A stretch of 64,000 nt of DNA from Carnobacterium iners (GTDB lineage Bacteria; Bacillota; Bacilli; Lactobacillales; Carnobacteriaceae), in contig NZ_FXBJ01000002.1 in the NCBI RefSeq assembly GCF_900177385.1, positions 1,306,001 through 1,370,000 on the forward strand, given 5' to 3'. The notes beneath the pieces are model-generated. The model had not been told where the DNA came from and did no database searches. It worked only from the letters and a program-made list of their open reading frames with translations. Shown here in pieces: positions 1-8,628 of this stretch (its first letter is position 1; each line of letters starts with the position of its first letter). The translations under genes were made by a program, and so were the position numbers.

Positions 1-14
1 ATAAGGAGGCAGTT

Positions 15-421
15 ATGACTAAGATACATGAATTAAAAGCAACAGTCGAGACAGTGAAATGGGGATATTACGATAATTCTTGGAAGCCTGTGTTAACGAT
101 TGAATCAGGGGACTTCGTTGATATTGAAGCATTGAATCATCAGTCTGGAGATGCACCAGATTTATTATTTGACGAGGCTATCAAAGAAATTTACGATGTT
201 GTACCTAGAGATATGGGAGATCATATTATAACTGGGCCAATCTATGTTAAAGATGCTGAGCCTGATGATATTATTGAAATGAAGATTATCGAAACAAAAC
301 CTAGAATGAACTATGGATCAAATGTTATAGCGAATTGGGGTAATTTATCCAATAGTTTTAATCGTGAAGAATCTATCTTTATTTACGAAGTGGATCCAGA
401 ACAAGGAATAACTTATCCTAT
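15..421 (+). pseudogene. Acetamidase/formamidase, 5' part (split by IS21-type element)
   Basis: N-terminal part of an FmdA/AmdA-type amidase, a family that hydrolyses formamide, acetamide or related short amides to ammonia and acid. A good ribosome binding site (AAGGAGG) precedes the ATG at 15. The reading frame matches the family (DHIITGPIYVKDAEPDD-type region) up to the codon pair for Tyr-Pro at about 414-419. It then runs into the insertion sequence and stops at 459-461. Removing the IS and one copy of the 5-bp duplication joins this part in frame to 2771-3404, giving one 346-residue protein. The gene is therefore a recent insertional knockout. The substrate cannot be told from sequence. 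Confidence 0.85.
417..421. repeat. Target-site duplication CCTAT, left copy
   Basis: CCTAT at 417-421 is repeated directly at 2766-2770, immediately outside the two ends of the IS. It is a 5-bp duplication, as made on insertion of IS21-family elements. Both copies are identical, which points to a recent event. Confidence 0.85.
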
Positions 422-507
422 TGTTTGTGGCAGAATAAAAGTACAGAACTCTGCAGCGTAAGAGTACAGAGTTTTGCAACGAAAAAATCATTGCCAGCCA
501 CCCGATA
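422..507. repeat. IS21-type left end with internal repeats
   Basis: Starts TGTTTGTGGCAG and contains two GTACAGA blocks about 24 bp apart followed by TTTGCAAC. An 11-bp block GCCACCCGATA at 497-507 recurs inverted at 2702-2712 near the right end. Confidence 0.8.
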
Positions 508-553
508 AACCTTTAATGTTTTAGTGTCGAAGCTAAACATGGAGGTTGGAAGG

Positions 554-1966
554 ATGCTGACAATGACTGATATTAATACTATCAAAAATTTGCGAAATAA
601 TCACGGACATTCGGTAAATAAAATTCGAAAAGATTTAAAAATTAATTGGAGAACAGCTAAAAAATATGCTGATGGTGATCAAGTACCATCAGAAACGATT
701 CGTTTAAAAAAAGGAATGATGTATGAAGAAAAATGGGGAGATATTGTAAGTTCTTGGTTGGCAGAGGATGCCAGATTGACGAAGAAAAAACGACGGACGA
801 ATACCCAATTCCATAAGGAATTAAAGGAAATCGGTTTTAATGGTTCTTATCGTACCGTTTGTATGTTTGTTCAAGAATGGCATGTGACCCACGTTGATGG
901 TGGTGTGGATAATGGATTTGAACGGTTAGAGCACCCTCCTGCCGATGCGCAGTTGGATTTTGGAACCATGGAAGTGGAACACAAAGGTGAGTTTAAAGAT
1001 GTTAAAGCACTTGTTATGACCTTTCCATACAGTAATGCAGGATTTGCAGTAGCTCTTCCATCCGAAAATCAAGAGTGTTTGCTTATTGGAATGAAACAAC
1101 TTTTTGTGCAAGCTGGCGGTGTTCCAAAAAATATCCGCATTGATAATATGTCAACGGCTGTAAAGAAGACGAAATCAAAGTTCGAAAAAGCCCAGTTGAC
1201 CGATGGTTTTCAACAGTTTGCCAATCATTATGGATTTAACACACAAGTTTGTAATCCAAGGAGTGGGAATGAAAAAGGAAGCGTAGAAAATAAGGTTGGT
1301 TATGTGCGCTATAACTTCTTCCCAACTGCTCCTAGAATGATTGATTACAAATCATTGAACAAAGACCTTTATACTCAGCTGATTAAAGATAGAAATCGCC
1401 AACATTATGAAAAGAACTCACTAATAGAAGAGTTATGGACAGATGAAGCACAAGCCCTTTGGGCACTTCCTGAAACAGATTATCCAGTAAGAAGAGAACT
1501 AATTGTTACTACGAATAAGTATAACGAAATTCTATTGGATAATACAAAAACCCATATTTCGCGTGCGAGAAATCACTCCTTACTCACTGCTTATCTGACA
1601 TGGGATAAGTATAAAATTGTTTCTGGAAATGGTGAAATCATTGGTGAAGGGGATCGTCCGTATATGGGCAATTCTCGTAGAATCCCTTGGGAAATAATTA
1701 TGAAAGATTGGCGCCGAAAATTGAGTACTATTCATTATTCAAGATATTGGAAATATTTGCCTGGTAGAATCCAACATTACTTAAATACAGATGATTTGCA
1801 CATGCTTTACGACAGAGTCTCAGAAATTTCAAGCTTGCTGGCACACAATGACATGGCAACCATTAATGAACGATTCTTTGAACTTATTGGGAAACAAGCT
1901 GAAGACTCTGATCCGTATCAAGTTAGCTGGTCTGCTTACGACAAACTTACAAAGAGGGCAAACTAA
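554..1966 (+). CDS. istA: IS21-family transposase IstA
   Basis: DDE-type transposase that cuts and joins the IS ends. About 470 residues from the ATG at 554. I prefer this start because GGAGG at 541-545 sits 8 bases upstream; an upstream in-frame GTG at 524 has no such site. An N-terminal helix-turn-helix (NNHGHSVNKIRKDL, then the RTAKKY region) is followed by the integrase core. The catalytic residues lie in AQLDFG, IRIDNMS and EKGSVENKVG (D, D, E). The stop codon abuts the ATG of istB, so the two are translated as a pair. The element moves only with IstB. Confidence 0.95.
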   Translation: MLTMTDINTIKNLRNNHGHSVNKIRKDLKINWRTAKKYADGDQVPSETIRLKKGMMYEEKWGDIVSSWLAEDARLTKKKRRTNTQFHKELKEIGFNGSYRTVCMFVQEWHVTHVDGGVDNGFERLEHPPADAQLDFGTMEVEHKGEFKDVKALVMTFPYSNAGFAVALPSENQECLLIGMKQLFVQAGGVPKNIRIDNMSTAVKKTKSKFEKAQLTDGFQQFANHYGFNTQVCNPRSGNEKGSVENKVGYVRYNFFPTAPRMIDYKSLNKDLYTQLIKDRNRQHYEKNSLIEELWTDEAQALWALPETDYPVRRELIVTTNKYNEILLDNTKTHISRARNHSLLTAYLTWDKYKIVSGNGEIIGEGDRPYMGNSRRIPWEIIMKDWRRKLSTIHYSRYWKYLPGRIQHYLNTDDLHMLYDRVSEISSLLAHNDMATINERFFELIGKQAEDSDPYQVSWSAYDKLTKRAN

Positions 1967-2695
1967 ATGAATAATCAATTGGACGATTTATGTAAGTCAT
2001 TGCATCTTACTCATGTGGCAAGACAGGTAAACGAAATAAAGGATGAGTCAAAAGAAGCGTTTATAATAAGCCTACTTCAACACGAAGTAAACTGTAGAGA
2101 AACAGTGAAAATTGAACGATTCCAAAAAAGTGCTAAATTCCCTTCGCAAAAGTCTCTAGATCAATACGAGTGGCATCAACACATAAAACTGCCTACGGCA
2201 GAAACGCGTAGTGAGTTAGAGTCATGTGCATTTATCCCTAGAGCGGAAAATGTTGTTTTGGTTGGTTCTCCTGGAACTGGAAAAACTCATCTAGCAATTG
2301 GTATTGGTCGTAAAGCTTGTGAAATTGGTTATGAAACGAGGTTTCTACGGGTATCTGATCTTGTGATAGAACTGGAAAAACATTGGCGTAATCATACACT
2401 GGAACTGTTTAAGAAAAGATTTGATAAAGTGAAATGTATCATTCTTGATGAGATGGGTTATGTACCGTTTACTAAAGATGGCTCTGAACTCTTATTTCAG
2501 CTCATCAGTGATTGGTATGAAACAAAAAGCGTCATCATCACATCAAACCTTGAATTCAGCCAATGGAATCGCGTATTCGTTGACCCTAGGTTAACAGCTG
2601 CCTTAGTGGATCGTTTGATCCATCATGCACATATTTTAAGTTTTACTGGTGAAAGTTACCGACTCAAAAATGCTTTATCAAATACATCAAAATAA
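1967..2695 (+). CDS. istB: IS21-family helper ATPase IstB
   Basis: AAA+ ATPase of 242 residues related to DnaC, needed with IstA for transposition and target choice. Walker A is VGSPGTGKTH near residue 98 and Walker B is CIILDEMGY near 160. The ATG follows the istA stop with no gap (TAA ATG), and AGAGGG in the istA tail can act as its ribosome binding site. The length is normal for the family and no frameshift is seen. Confidence 0.95.
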   Translation: MNNQLDDLCKSLHLTHVARQVNEIKDESKEAFIISLLQHEVNCRETVKIERFQKSAKFPSQKSLDQYEWHQHIKLPTAETRSELESCAFIPRAENVVLVGSPGTGKTHLAIGIGRKACEIGYETRFLRVSDLVIELEKHWRNHTLELFKKRFDKVKCIILDEMGYVPFTKDGSELLFQLISDWYETKSVIITSNLEFSQWNRVFVDPRLTAALVDRLIHHAHILSFTGESYRLKNALSNTSK

Positions 2696-2701
2696 CGAAA
2701 C

Positions 2702-2765
2702 TATCGGGTGGCAACATTGTGTACTTTTCTTTGCAATCTTGTGTACAAAACTATTGCAAAATACA
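2702..2765. repeat. IS21-type right end
   Basis: Inverted relative to the left end. On the reverse strand it reads TGTATTTTGCAATAG, then two GTACACA blocks and TTGCCACCCGATA. It ends exactly at the right CCTAT copy. Confidence 0.8.
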
Positions 2766-2770
2766 CCTAT
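2766..2770. repeat. Target-site duplication CCTAT, right copy
   Basis: Second copy of the 5-bp duplication flanking the IS. It lies in frame at the Pro-Ile codons of the interrupted amidase. Confidence 0.85.
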
Positions 2771-3404
2771 CTTTAGTTTTCCATATCCAAGACCAATAAA
2801 TGCACCAGGACTTGTTACACCAGTAGGATCAGTTGAAAGAATGCCAATAACCGAGAAGCTAACGATACCATTAAATTTATTTTTTGGTGTTGCTGGAGTA
2901 TTGCCTGCAAGAAATGGCAAAGTTCATTCGCTTCATCCTTTTGATTTTGGTGGAAATATTGACAACAAAAACTTTATTAAGGGTACTTCAATGTACTATA
3001 AAGTACAGGTAGATGGAGCTGGTGTTTACGTTGGAGATAGCCATTTTTCACAAGGAGATGGTGAACTTAGTGGGACAGCTATTGAAGGTAGTCTAAATGG
3101 TCGTATCCAGATTATTCTTCATAAAGGTAAAAAACTGTTTAAAAATCCAATTTTAGATTCGGGTGAGCATTGGGAGACTCATGGCTATGGTCATACCTTG
3201 GATTTAGCTAATAGACAAGCAGCATTAGAAGCTGTTGACTTTTTAACCCATCGTTTCAAAATTTCTAGAGAACTTGCGTATTCAACATTAAGCGTTAAAG
3301 GTGATTTTCATGTAACGCAAGTCTCTAATGGTATCCTAGGGGTTCATTGTAAGATGTTGAAAGAAGCCTATAAAAATTTAGAAGTAAATAAAGAATCTAT
3401 TTAA
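2771..3404 (+). pseudogene. Acetamidase/formamidase, 3' part
   Basis: C-terminal two thirds of the amidase begun at 15. It continues in the same frame after removal of the IS (SFPYPRPINAPGLV onward). It holds the family's conserved HPFDFGGNIDNK and GDSHFSQGDGELSGTAIE stretches, the latter rich in the likely metal and active-site residues. With the 5' part it makes 346 residues ending at 3402-3404. Any open frame starting upstream inside the IS right end is artificial. Without a start codon of its own this part is probably not translated. Confidence 0.85.
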
Positions 3405-3437
3405 GGCTAGTAAGTTTGATTAGCGATTATTCATAAA

Positions 3438-3472
3438 AATAAACCCTGATACTATTAGGGTTTATTTTTTTA
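3438..3472 (+). terminator. Rho-independent terminator after the amidase
   Basis: Inverted repeat TAAACCCT / AGGGTTTA (3440-3447 and 3457-3464) followed by TTTTTT. The rest of the gap to 3721 is AT-rich and shows no supported gene. Confidence 0.75.
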
Positions 3473-3721
3473 CTTTAATAATAGTTGATAAATCTTTAGA
3501 ACACAGTGAAAAGAAAAATATTGTATTTTTTAAATCAATTTTAATGAGTAGAAAGTCAAATAAGTTGTTATTATTACGAATTAGTAATAATATAGAGACA
3601 GTATCAACGATAAGATAAATACTAGTAAATAAATGATTCGAGCCGATAGATGGCATTTACAGTATTTTTGAAGTAAATGGTTTAAGAAAAAATTGTAATA
3701 AATACAGGGGGTAAATAAAGA

Positions 3722-4723
3722 ATGAATGAAGTAAAACAATTTAAAGGTATCCACCATGTGACCGCAATAACGAGTAGTGCAGAAAAAATCTACAAATTCT
3801 ATACAGAAGTCCTAGGCTTACGTTTGGTGAAAAAGAATGTAAATCAAGATGATCTTTCAACCTATCATTTATTTTTTGCTGATGATCGCGGCAACCCAGG
3901 AACCGATATGACTTTCTTTGACTTTAATGAAAGTGCTGCTCATCAAAAAGGGACAAATGACATTTCTAGAACGAGTTTTAGAGTGCCCAATGACGAGGCG
4001 TTGAAGTATTGGGAAAAAAGACTAACTTATTATACAGTTAAACAGGATAATATACTCACTCATTTTGGTAAACAAGTTCTTTATTTTGAAGATTTTGATA
4101 AACAACAATACGCTATTTTCTCAGATGAAAAAAATACAGGGATAGGTTCAGGAGAACCTTGGTATAAAGGGCCAGTACCAAATGAGTATGCGATCACTGG
4201 ATTAGGTCCGATTTTCTTGAAAGTTCAATTTGAAGAAATGATGGAAAATGCTTTAGTCAAAGTTATGCAGATGCAAAAAGTAGCAAGTGAACACAATTTT
4301 ACACTCTTTGAAATGGGTGAAGGTGGAAATGGTGCTTCAGTTATTGTGGAAAAAGATGATACATCACAAAGTGCGAGACAAGGCTATGGTGGAGTTCACC
4401 ATGTAGCGTTTAGAGTGGAAGACAAAGAGCATCTTGATGCTTGGGAAAATCGATTTAATCAATTAGGTCTTACAAATTCTGGTTTTATTGATCGTTTTTA
4501 TTTTAAAGCAGTCTACATTCGCTTATATCCCAATATATTATTTGAATTATCAACAGAAGGTCCTGGATTTATTGATGACCAAGAGGCTTATGAAGTTCTA
4601 GGTGAAACATTGACACTGCCGCCTCACTTGAGAAATAAACGAGAATATGTTGAAACCCAATTACCACATTTTGATACAATAAGAAGTACCAAAAATTTTG
4701 AAAAGGAATATTTTAATCAATGA
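3722..4723 (+). CDS. Ring-cleaving dioxygenase, VOC superfamily (MhqO-like)
   Basis: Two-domain vicinal-oxygen-chelate protein of 333 residues, similar in layout to the MhqO/MhqA/MhqE proteins that detoxify hydroquinones and catechols. The expected metal ligands are present: His in GIHHVT (residues 11-12), His in GVHHVAF (226-227) and Glu in LFELSTEG (275). GGGGG lies about 12 bases before the ATG. It is the first gene of a tightly packed operon; its stop overlaps the next start by 4 bases (ATGA). The exact ring substrate is unknown. Confidence 0.85.
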   Translation: MNEVKQFKGIHHVTAITSSAEKIYKFYTEVLGLRLVKKNVNQDDLSTYHLFFADDRGNPGTDMTFFDFNESAAHQKGTNDISRTSFRVPNDEALKYWEKRLTYYTVKQDNILTHFGKQVLYFEDFDKQQYAIFSDEKNTGIGSGEPWYKGPVPNEYAITGLGPIFLKVQFEEMMENALVKVMQMQKVASEHNFTLFEMGEGGNGASVIVEKDDTSQSARQGYGGVHHVAFRVEDKEHLDAWENRFNQLGLTNSGFIDRFYFKAVYIRLYPNILFELSTEGPGFIDDQEAYEVLGETLTLPPHLRNKREYVETQLPHFDTIRSTKNFEKEYFNQ

Positions 4724-5148
4724 AAAATGAGCTGAAAAGTTTAATTATCTTATTCAAAGCTTATAATAGTATTGAAAAAGATGTAAAACACTCGCTTGCT
4801 AATACGGGAATCAATGTAAATGAATTTACAGCTATGGAAGCCTTGTATGTAAAAGGCTCCCTAACAACTCAAGAGCTTATTGATACAGTTTTAATACCTA
4901 ATAGCAGTATGACCTATGTCTTAGAAATATTAAATAAAAAAGCTTATATTATAAAAAATAAAAAAGAGTCAGATAAGAGAATTCAAATTATTACGCTGAC
5001 GGTACTTGGTACAAAAGTATTTAAAGAAATATACGAAAAGCATTTTTCTTATATGCGTTCAATTTTTGATGTATTAAATAAAGAAGAAGAACAACAGCTG
5101 CAATATTTGTTGAAAAAACTAGGTAAAAAGTCAGGTGATAAAGGATGA
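4720..5148 (+). CDS. MarR-family regulator (MhqR-like)
   Basis: 142-residue winged-helix regulator. It has a central DNA-binding segment (LTTQELIDTVLIPNSSMTYV) and the wing with KKESDKRIQIITLT, the usual MarR D-x-R signature. It overlaps the dioxygenase by 4 bases and the following hydrolase by 4 bases. It therefore most likely represses its own operon and responds to quinones or aldehydes, as MhqR does in Bacillus. There is no obvious redox cysteine. The placement inside the operon, rather than divergent from it, is the inference that links regulator and target. Confidence 0.85.
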   Translation: MKNELKSLIILFKAYNSIEKDVKHSLANTGINVNEFTAMEALYVKGSLTTQELIDTVLIPNSSMTYVLEILNKKAYIIKNKKESDKRIQIITLTVLGTKVFKEIYEKHFSYMRSIFDVLNKEEEQQLQYLLKKLGKKSGDKG

Positions 5149-5759
5149 TGCAACAAGTAATTGCTGTAGGAACAAACAACCATACTATTATTTCACTTCA
5201 CGGAACAGGCGGAACAGCTACAAGCTTATTTGAACTAGCTCATATCCTTGATCCTAAAGCTACAAAAATAGGCTTTCAAGGAGAAGTGAATGAAAATGGA
5301 ATGAATCGTTACTTTGCGCGCTACCCAGATGGTAGTTTTGACCTTCCAGGCTTAGATGAAGCAACTCAAAATCTTTATGATTCAGTTATTGAGATAGCTG
5401 GGAAAGTTGGTCTAGAGAAGAATAACTTAACTATTATCGGTTATTCTAATGGAGCAAATCTCGCAAAGAATCTGTTGAAAAATTTTAGTGACTTGCCAAT
5501 TTCGACTCTTCTTTTATTTCATCCTTCTCCGATCAATTCTGATAAGAAATTTAAGAGACAATCAGGAGTAAACGTTTTAATGACTTCCGGAAAGAATGAT
5601 TCTTATATTAGTGAAAGCCAATTTAAAGAGCTTGAAACAAGTATGTTAGCTGCTCTAATAAATGTAGAAACCTATACTCATGACCAAGGACATCAACTAA
5701 CTCAAGAAGAAATAGAACAGGCAAAGAGCTTTCTTTTGCAAAAAAATGGAGGGTTTTAA
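5145..5759 (+). CDS. Alpha/beta hydrolase, carboxylesterase/phospholipase type (MhqD-like)
   Basis: 204-residue serine hydrolase. HGTGGTATS near residue 19 forms the oxyanion region, GYSNGAN near 102 carries the nucleophile serine, and the Asp and His are in SGKNDSY and DQGHQL. The size and motifs fit MhqD-type esterases found with ring-cleaving dioxygenases. It starts at the ATGATG that overlaps the MarR stop; either ATG could be used. Its stop overlaps the ATG of the next gene by one base, so translation is coupled. Confidence 0.85.
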   Translation: MMQQVIAVGTNNHTIISLHGTGGTATSLFELAHILDPKATKIGFQGEVNENGMNRYFARYPDGSFDLPGLDEATQNLYDSVIEIAGKVGLEKNNLTIIGYSNGANLAKNLLKNFSDLPISTLLLFHPSPINSDKKFKRQSGVNVLMTSGKNDSYISESQFKELETSMLAALINVETYTHDQGHQLTQEEIEQAKSFLLQKNGGF

Positions 5760-6376
5760 TGGCTAAATTAAAAATAGACTTTGATACGATTGATGAAGCA
5801 AGTAGAATGAAACTTGTTAAAGGCAGTATTATTCCACGTCCAATTGCTTGGATAACGAGTTCAAATGAAAATGGTAGTATTAACTTGGCGCCTTTTAGTT
5901 ACTTTAATGTTATTTCACCAACGCTAGTCATTGTGTCATTTCAAAGAAATGGCGAACAACAAAAAGATACTTTTGTGAATATTTCTAGAGAAAGAGAAGC
6001 GGTAATTCATATAGTGGATGAATCTCTTATCAGTGCAATGGATATTTCTTCTACACCACTAGCAAGAAATAAAAGTGAATTAGAATTAACTGATTTAAAT
6101 TTGAGTCCAAGTATGAAAGTTAAGACGCCTGGTATAAAAGAGGCTCTAATACGTTTCGAAGTTGTTTTAGAAGAGTCCTTGACTCTGAAAGATTACGATA
6201 AAAATAAAGAAGAGGCCGATCTGGTTATTTTACGAGTAATTGCTTCTGTTATAGATGAAACAGTCTACGATTTGAAACAAGGTTATGTATTATCTGAGGT
6301 CTTACGTCCAGTAGCCCGTTTAGGTGGAACAGATTACGCGGGGATACAATCTCTCCCTTTTAAACGTAATTTTTAA
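5759..6376 (+). CDS. Flavin reductase-like FMN-binding protein
   Basis: 205-residue member of the flavin-reductase/NTAB (flavoredoxin) family. The FMN-binding N-terminal stretch is seen in RPIAWITSSNENGSINLAPFS, followed by the SPTLVIVSFQ strand. Members reduce flavins or bind FMN in small redox reactions. As the last gene of the quinone-response operon it probably takes part in electron transfer in the same detoxification. GGAGG lies at the end of the preceding gene. A strong terminator follows. Confidence 0.8.
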   Translation: MAKLKIDFDTIDEASRMKLVKGSIIPRPIAWITSSNENGSINLAPFSYFNVISPTLVIVSFQRNGEQQKDTFVNISREREAVIHIVDESLISAMDISSTPLARNKSELELTDLNLSPSMKVKTPGIKEALIRFEVVLEESLTLKDYDKNKEEADLVILRVIASVIDETVYDLKQGYVLSEVLRPVARLGGTDYAGIQSLPFKRNF

Positions 6377-6387
6377 CAGACAGAAAA

Positions 6388-6425
6388 AAGCCATTAGATT
6401 TTCATTAAATCTAATGGTTTTTTTG
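6388..6425. terminator. Bidirectional terminator between the mhq-like operon and uvsE
   Basis: Perfect 10-bp stem CCATTAGATT / AATCTAATGG (6391-6400, 6408-6417), with a T run on the right and an A run on the left. It can serve both convergent units. Confidence 0.9.
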
Positions 6426-6476
6426 AGATTTTATTTACTCAAAAAGCTTTTTTAATTGAGAACTATCTAAGTTCAT

Positions 6477-7727
6477 TTAAAAATGAAGGTAATAACTGGT
6501 TAATAAATAGTCATTATTGTACTTGATGGCCATTTTTAAGAGCAACCCTTTAACTGCATTAATGGAGTAGGTTCCTTTTTTGAAAGATTCAAGATAAGAT
6601 TCATATTTTTTACGCTCTTTTTCTGTAGCAATTTCTTTAAAGTATCCCCATACATGTGAAATAGCATTTAATCGGGTACCCTCGTTTGGCTCTGTAGCCA
6701 TAGCTCGATCGATTAAGGAATAGAATTCAATTACAGGATAAGCTTTTTTATCTTCCAAAAGAACTTGAATCTCTTTATATAAAGTTGGATTGTGTTCTAA
6801 AATAGTGTATTTGTATTTAGCCCATTCTTGTTCTAAGTTTGAGGTTTTTTTGTTTTCAGAAGTTAAATTAGCAGCTTTGATAGCTGATAGATTCTTATCT
6901 TTTACTTCTAACATAATATCTACATTGGGAATACTTTTTAGGAAGATATCAAAGACAGCTAGATCAATCGTTTTAGAGTGACTTCCTGCTCTTTTCAAGT
7001 TGGCACCTTGCGAGTAGTGAATTTTTTGGATACCATCTTCAACTGACCAAGTTTGATTGGCTAAAGTAATAAAATGACGGTCATCTTTAGAAACATCAAA
7101 TGGAAGAACTTGGTTATGCAAGTTATCGTAGACAACTGGAATACGATTATTCATTCCAATAGCTAGAACATCGCCTATATGATACGATTTATCATCATTT
7201 TCAATAATTAACCGATCTTTTATATCCTGACTTAAAAGAGCATAATTTTTTTCGAATCTCGCTATGGCAGCTTCTTTGTCTCCGTATACACCTCCAATAT
7301 GAAGGATAATTTTACTAGATTTAGCTGTTTCTAGTGCAGTTAAAAAACGAGTATGGTAAGCAAGATCTTCTACGGCTCTTTTAACGATATCTTTATTTGG
7401 TGAATTCAAAACAGTATACTGTCCTGGATGCATGGATACTCTGATAGACTGTTTTTTTAATTTTTTAGCAATGGAATGAAATTCCTCTTTAAAAAGAGTA
7501 TCCCAGGAAAGAGTATTTATCGGGCTTGAACCAAAAGGAATGATATCCGAACTAATCCTAAAATGGGTAATACCCATCTTAATATTGTAATCAAGAATTC
7601 GATCTAAAGTATCTAAGTTGTGTTTAATAAGTATTGATAAATGCTCTGGAGTTGCAGATTTGAGAGTACACGTTTTAAAGTTTGTATTGTATACACCAAC
7701 AGTTAAGCATGCGTAACCAATTTTCAT
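6477..7727 (-). CDS. uvsE: UV damage endonuclease UvsE (UvdE)
   Basis: 416-residue TIM-barrel endonuclease that nicks DNA 5' to UV photoproducts and some other lesions, starting an alternative excision repair. Family blocks are easy to see: the N-terminal MKIGYACLT, HFRISSDIIPFGSSP, RVSMHPGQY, LHIGGVYGDKE, LIIENDDKSYH, VVYDNLHNQ and the C-terminal DIMLEVKDK. Metal-binding His and Glu residues are kept throughout. AAAGGAG precedes the ATG. It is a single gene, convergent with the mhq-like operon. Confidence 0.93.
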   Translation of the reverse strand: MKIGYACLTVGVYNTNFKTCTLKSATPEHLSILIKHNLDTLDRILDYNIKMGITHFRISSDIIPFGSSPINTLSWDTLFKEEFHSIAKKLKKQSIRVSMHPGQYTVLNSPNKDIVKRAVEDLAYHTRFLTALETAKSSKIILHIGGVYGDKEAAIARFEKNYALLSQDIKDRLIIENDDKSYHIGDVLAIGMNNRIPVVYDNLHNQVLPFDVSKDDRHFITLANQTWSVEDGIQKIHYSQGANLKRAGSHSKTIDLAVFDIFLKSIPNVDIMLEVKDKNLSAIKAANLTSENKKTSNLEQEWAKYKYTILEHNPTLYKEIQVLLEDKKAYPVIEFYSLIDRAMATEPNEGTRLNAISHVWGYFKEIATEKERKKYESYLESFKKGTYSINAVKGLLLKMAIKYNNDYLLTSYYLHF

Positions 7728-7740
7728 AGAATTCTCCTTT

Positions 7741-8023
7741 TAATAGCGACTTATTTTAATCTCTATTGTATCACAATTAGAACAGAGAATAGGCAGTTTA
7801 AAATGATTGAAATCTCCTTATCAGCAATAGAGTCAGACTCAAAAACAGCAATAAATCAAACTAAATAAACTTTATCTCTAAAGATACAAAAAATGAGCTA
7901 TGAGGAATATAACCTCCTGATAACTCAAGATAATTTAAAAAGGAGAAAAAACAACTTATACATATGGAAGCATTTAAAAAATAGATTAAGTATTTTTTAT
8001 TTCTATAAAGAGACGCTAAGATA
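7741..8023. other. Gap between uvsE and ndk with no supported gene
   Basis: AT-rich, no open frame with family signal. Only an imperfect hairpin (GAGG/CCTC at 7902-7905 and 7913-7916, flanked by GAG/CTC) stands out, and no T run follows it. Confidence 0.6.
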
Positions 8024-8046
8024 TATATAAAGGGTTACAATAACCC
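8024..8046 (-). terminator. Terminator of ndk
   Basis: Inverted repeat GGGTTA/TAACCC (8032-8037, 8041-8046), read leftward into TTTATATATA just past the ndk stop codon. Confidence 0.6.
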
Positions 8047-8062
8047 AGTAGTTTTTTACGAT

Positions 8063-8464
8063 TTAGTTAAACCAAATAGCGCGTTCTCTTTTGGCACTTT
8101 CTACTGAATCGGATGAATGGACTGTGTTCTCGGATAAGCTGATACCATAAAGAGCACGGATAGTGTTGTCTCCAGAGTCTGCTGGATTAGTTGTTCCGTT
8201 CAATGCTCGAACGCGGCTAACAGCATTATCGCCTGCTACTACAACAGCAACTATTGGACTTCTTGTTAAATAACAAACTAAACGATTAAAAAACGGTTTG
8301 CCCTTATGCTCGGCATAATGTGTTTCTGTAATTTCTTTAGAAGCAGTCATATATTTCATATCGTTAATAGTCAAACCATTTCTTTCATATTCTGAAAGGA
8401 TTTTCCCAATCAAATTTCTTTCTACTGCATCTGGCTTTAGTAATATTAACGTTTTTTCGTTCAT
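8063..8464 (-). CDS. ndk: Nucleoside-diphosphate kinase
   Basis: Transfers the gamma phosphate between NTPs and NDPs to balance nucleotide pools. 133 residues from the ATG at 8464. I choose this ATG over an upstream in-frame TTG at 8482 because GGGAGG lies about 10 bases before it and the family starts at MNEKTLILLKPDA. The phosphohistidine is His116 in NTVHSSDS. The family blocks LKPDAVERNLIG and NGTTNPADSG are intact. It is transcribed alone, opposite to the flanking redox gene. Confidence 0.95.
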   Translation of the reverse strand: MNEKTLILLKPDAVERNLIGKILSEYERNGLTINDMKYMTASKEITETHYAEHKGKPFFNRLVCYLTRSPIVAVVVAGDNAVSRVRALNGTTNPADSGDNTIRALYGISLSENTVHSSDSVESAKRERAIWFN

Positions 8465-8571
8465 TATTGAAAACCCTCCCAAAAGTATAGTAACAAGATT
8501 CTAACACATCTTAAGTGTCTTGTGTAGAAAATAATGTTTTTTATAAGAAGTTTTCACAAAGATAAGGGGAT

Positions 8572-8599
8572 TTGTTAGTAATTTTACTTAGCCTATGGT
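8572..8599 (+). promoter_or_regulatory. Possible promoter of the disulfide oxidoreductase gene
   Basis: TTGTTA, 16-bp spacer, TATGGT, ending about 30 bases before the start codon. A moderate match only. Confidence 0.4.
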
Positions 8600-8628
8600 A
8601 AAACGTAACTAAAGAGGAGGTTTTATAA

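Larger units (their letters stand above)
422..2765 (+). mobile_element. Complete IS21-family insertion sequence (2344 bp)
   Basis: The element starts with TGT at 422 and ends with ACA at 2765. It carries istA and istB in the usual order and is bounded by CCTAT duplications. The ends are imperfect inverted repeats with internal GTACA motifs, as is typical of IS21 multiple transposase-binding sites. Both genes are open from start to stop, so the copy could still be active. It interrupts an acetamidase/formamidase gene, and precise removal restores the frame. Confidence 0.93.

Noticed and set aside
2649-2770. Start of the amidase 3' open frame inside the IS right end
   Set aside because: These codons come from the IS and overlap istB; the native frame joins at the duplication instead.
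3462-3656. Minus-strand open frame after the amidase terminator
   Set aside because: AT-rich, overlaps the terminator, no ribosome binding site or family signal.
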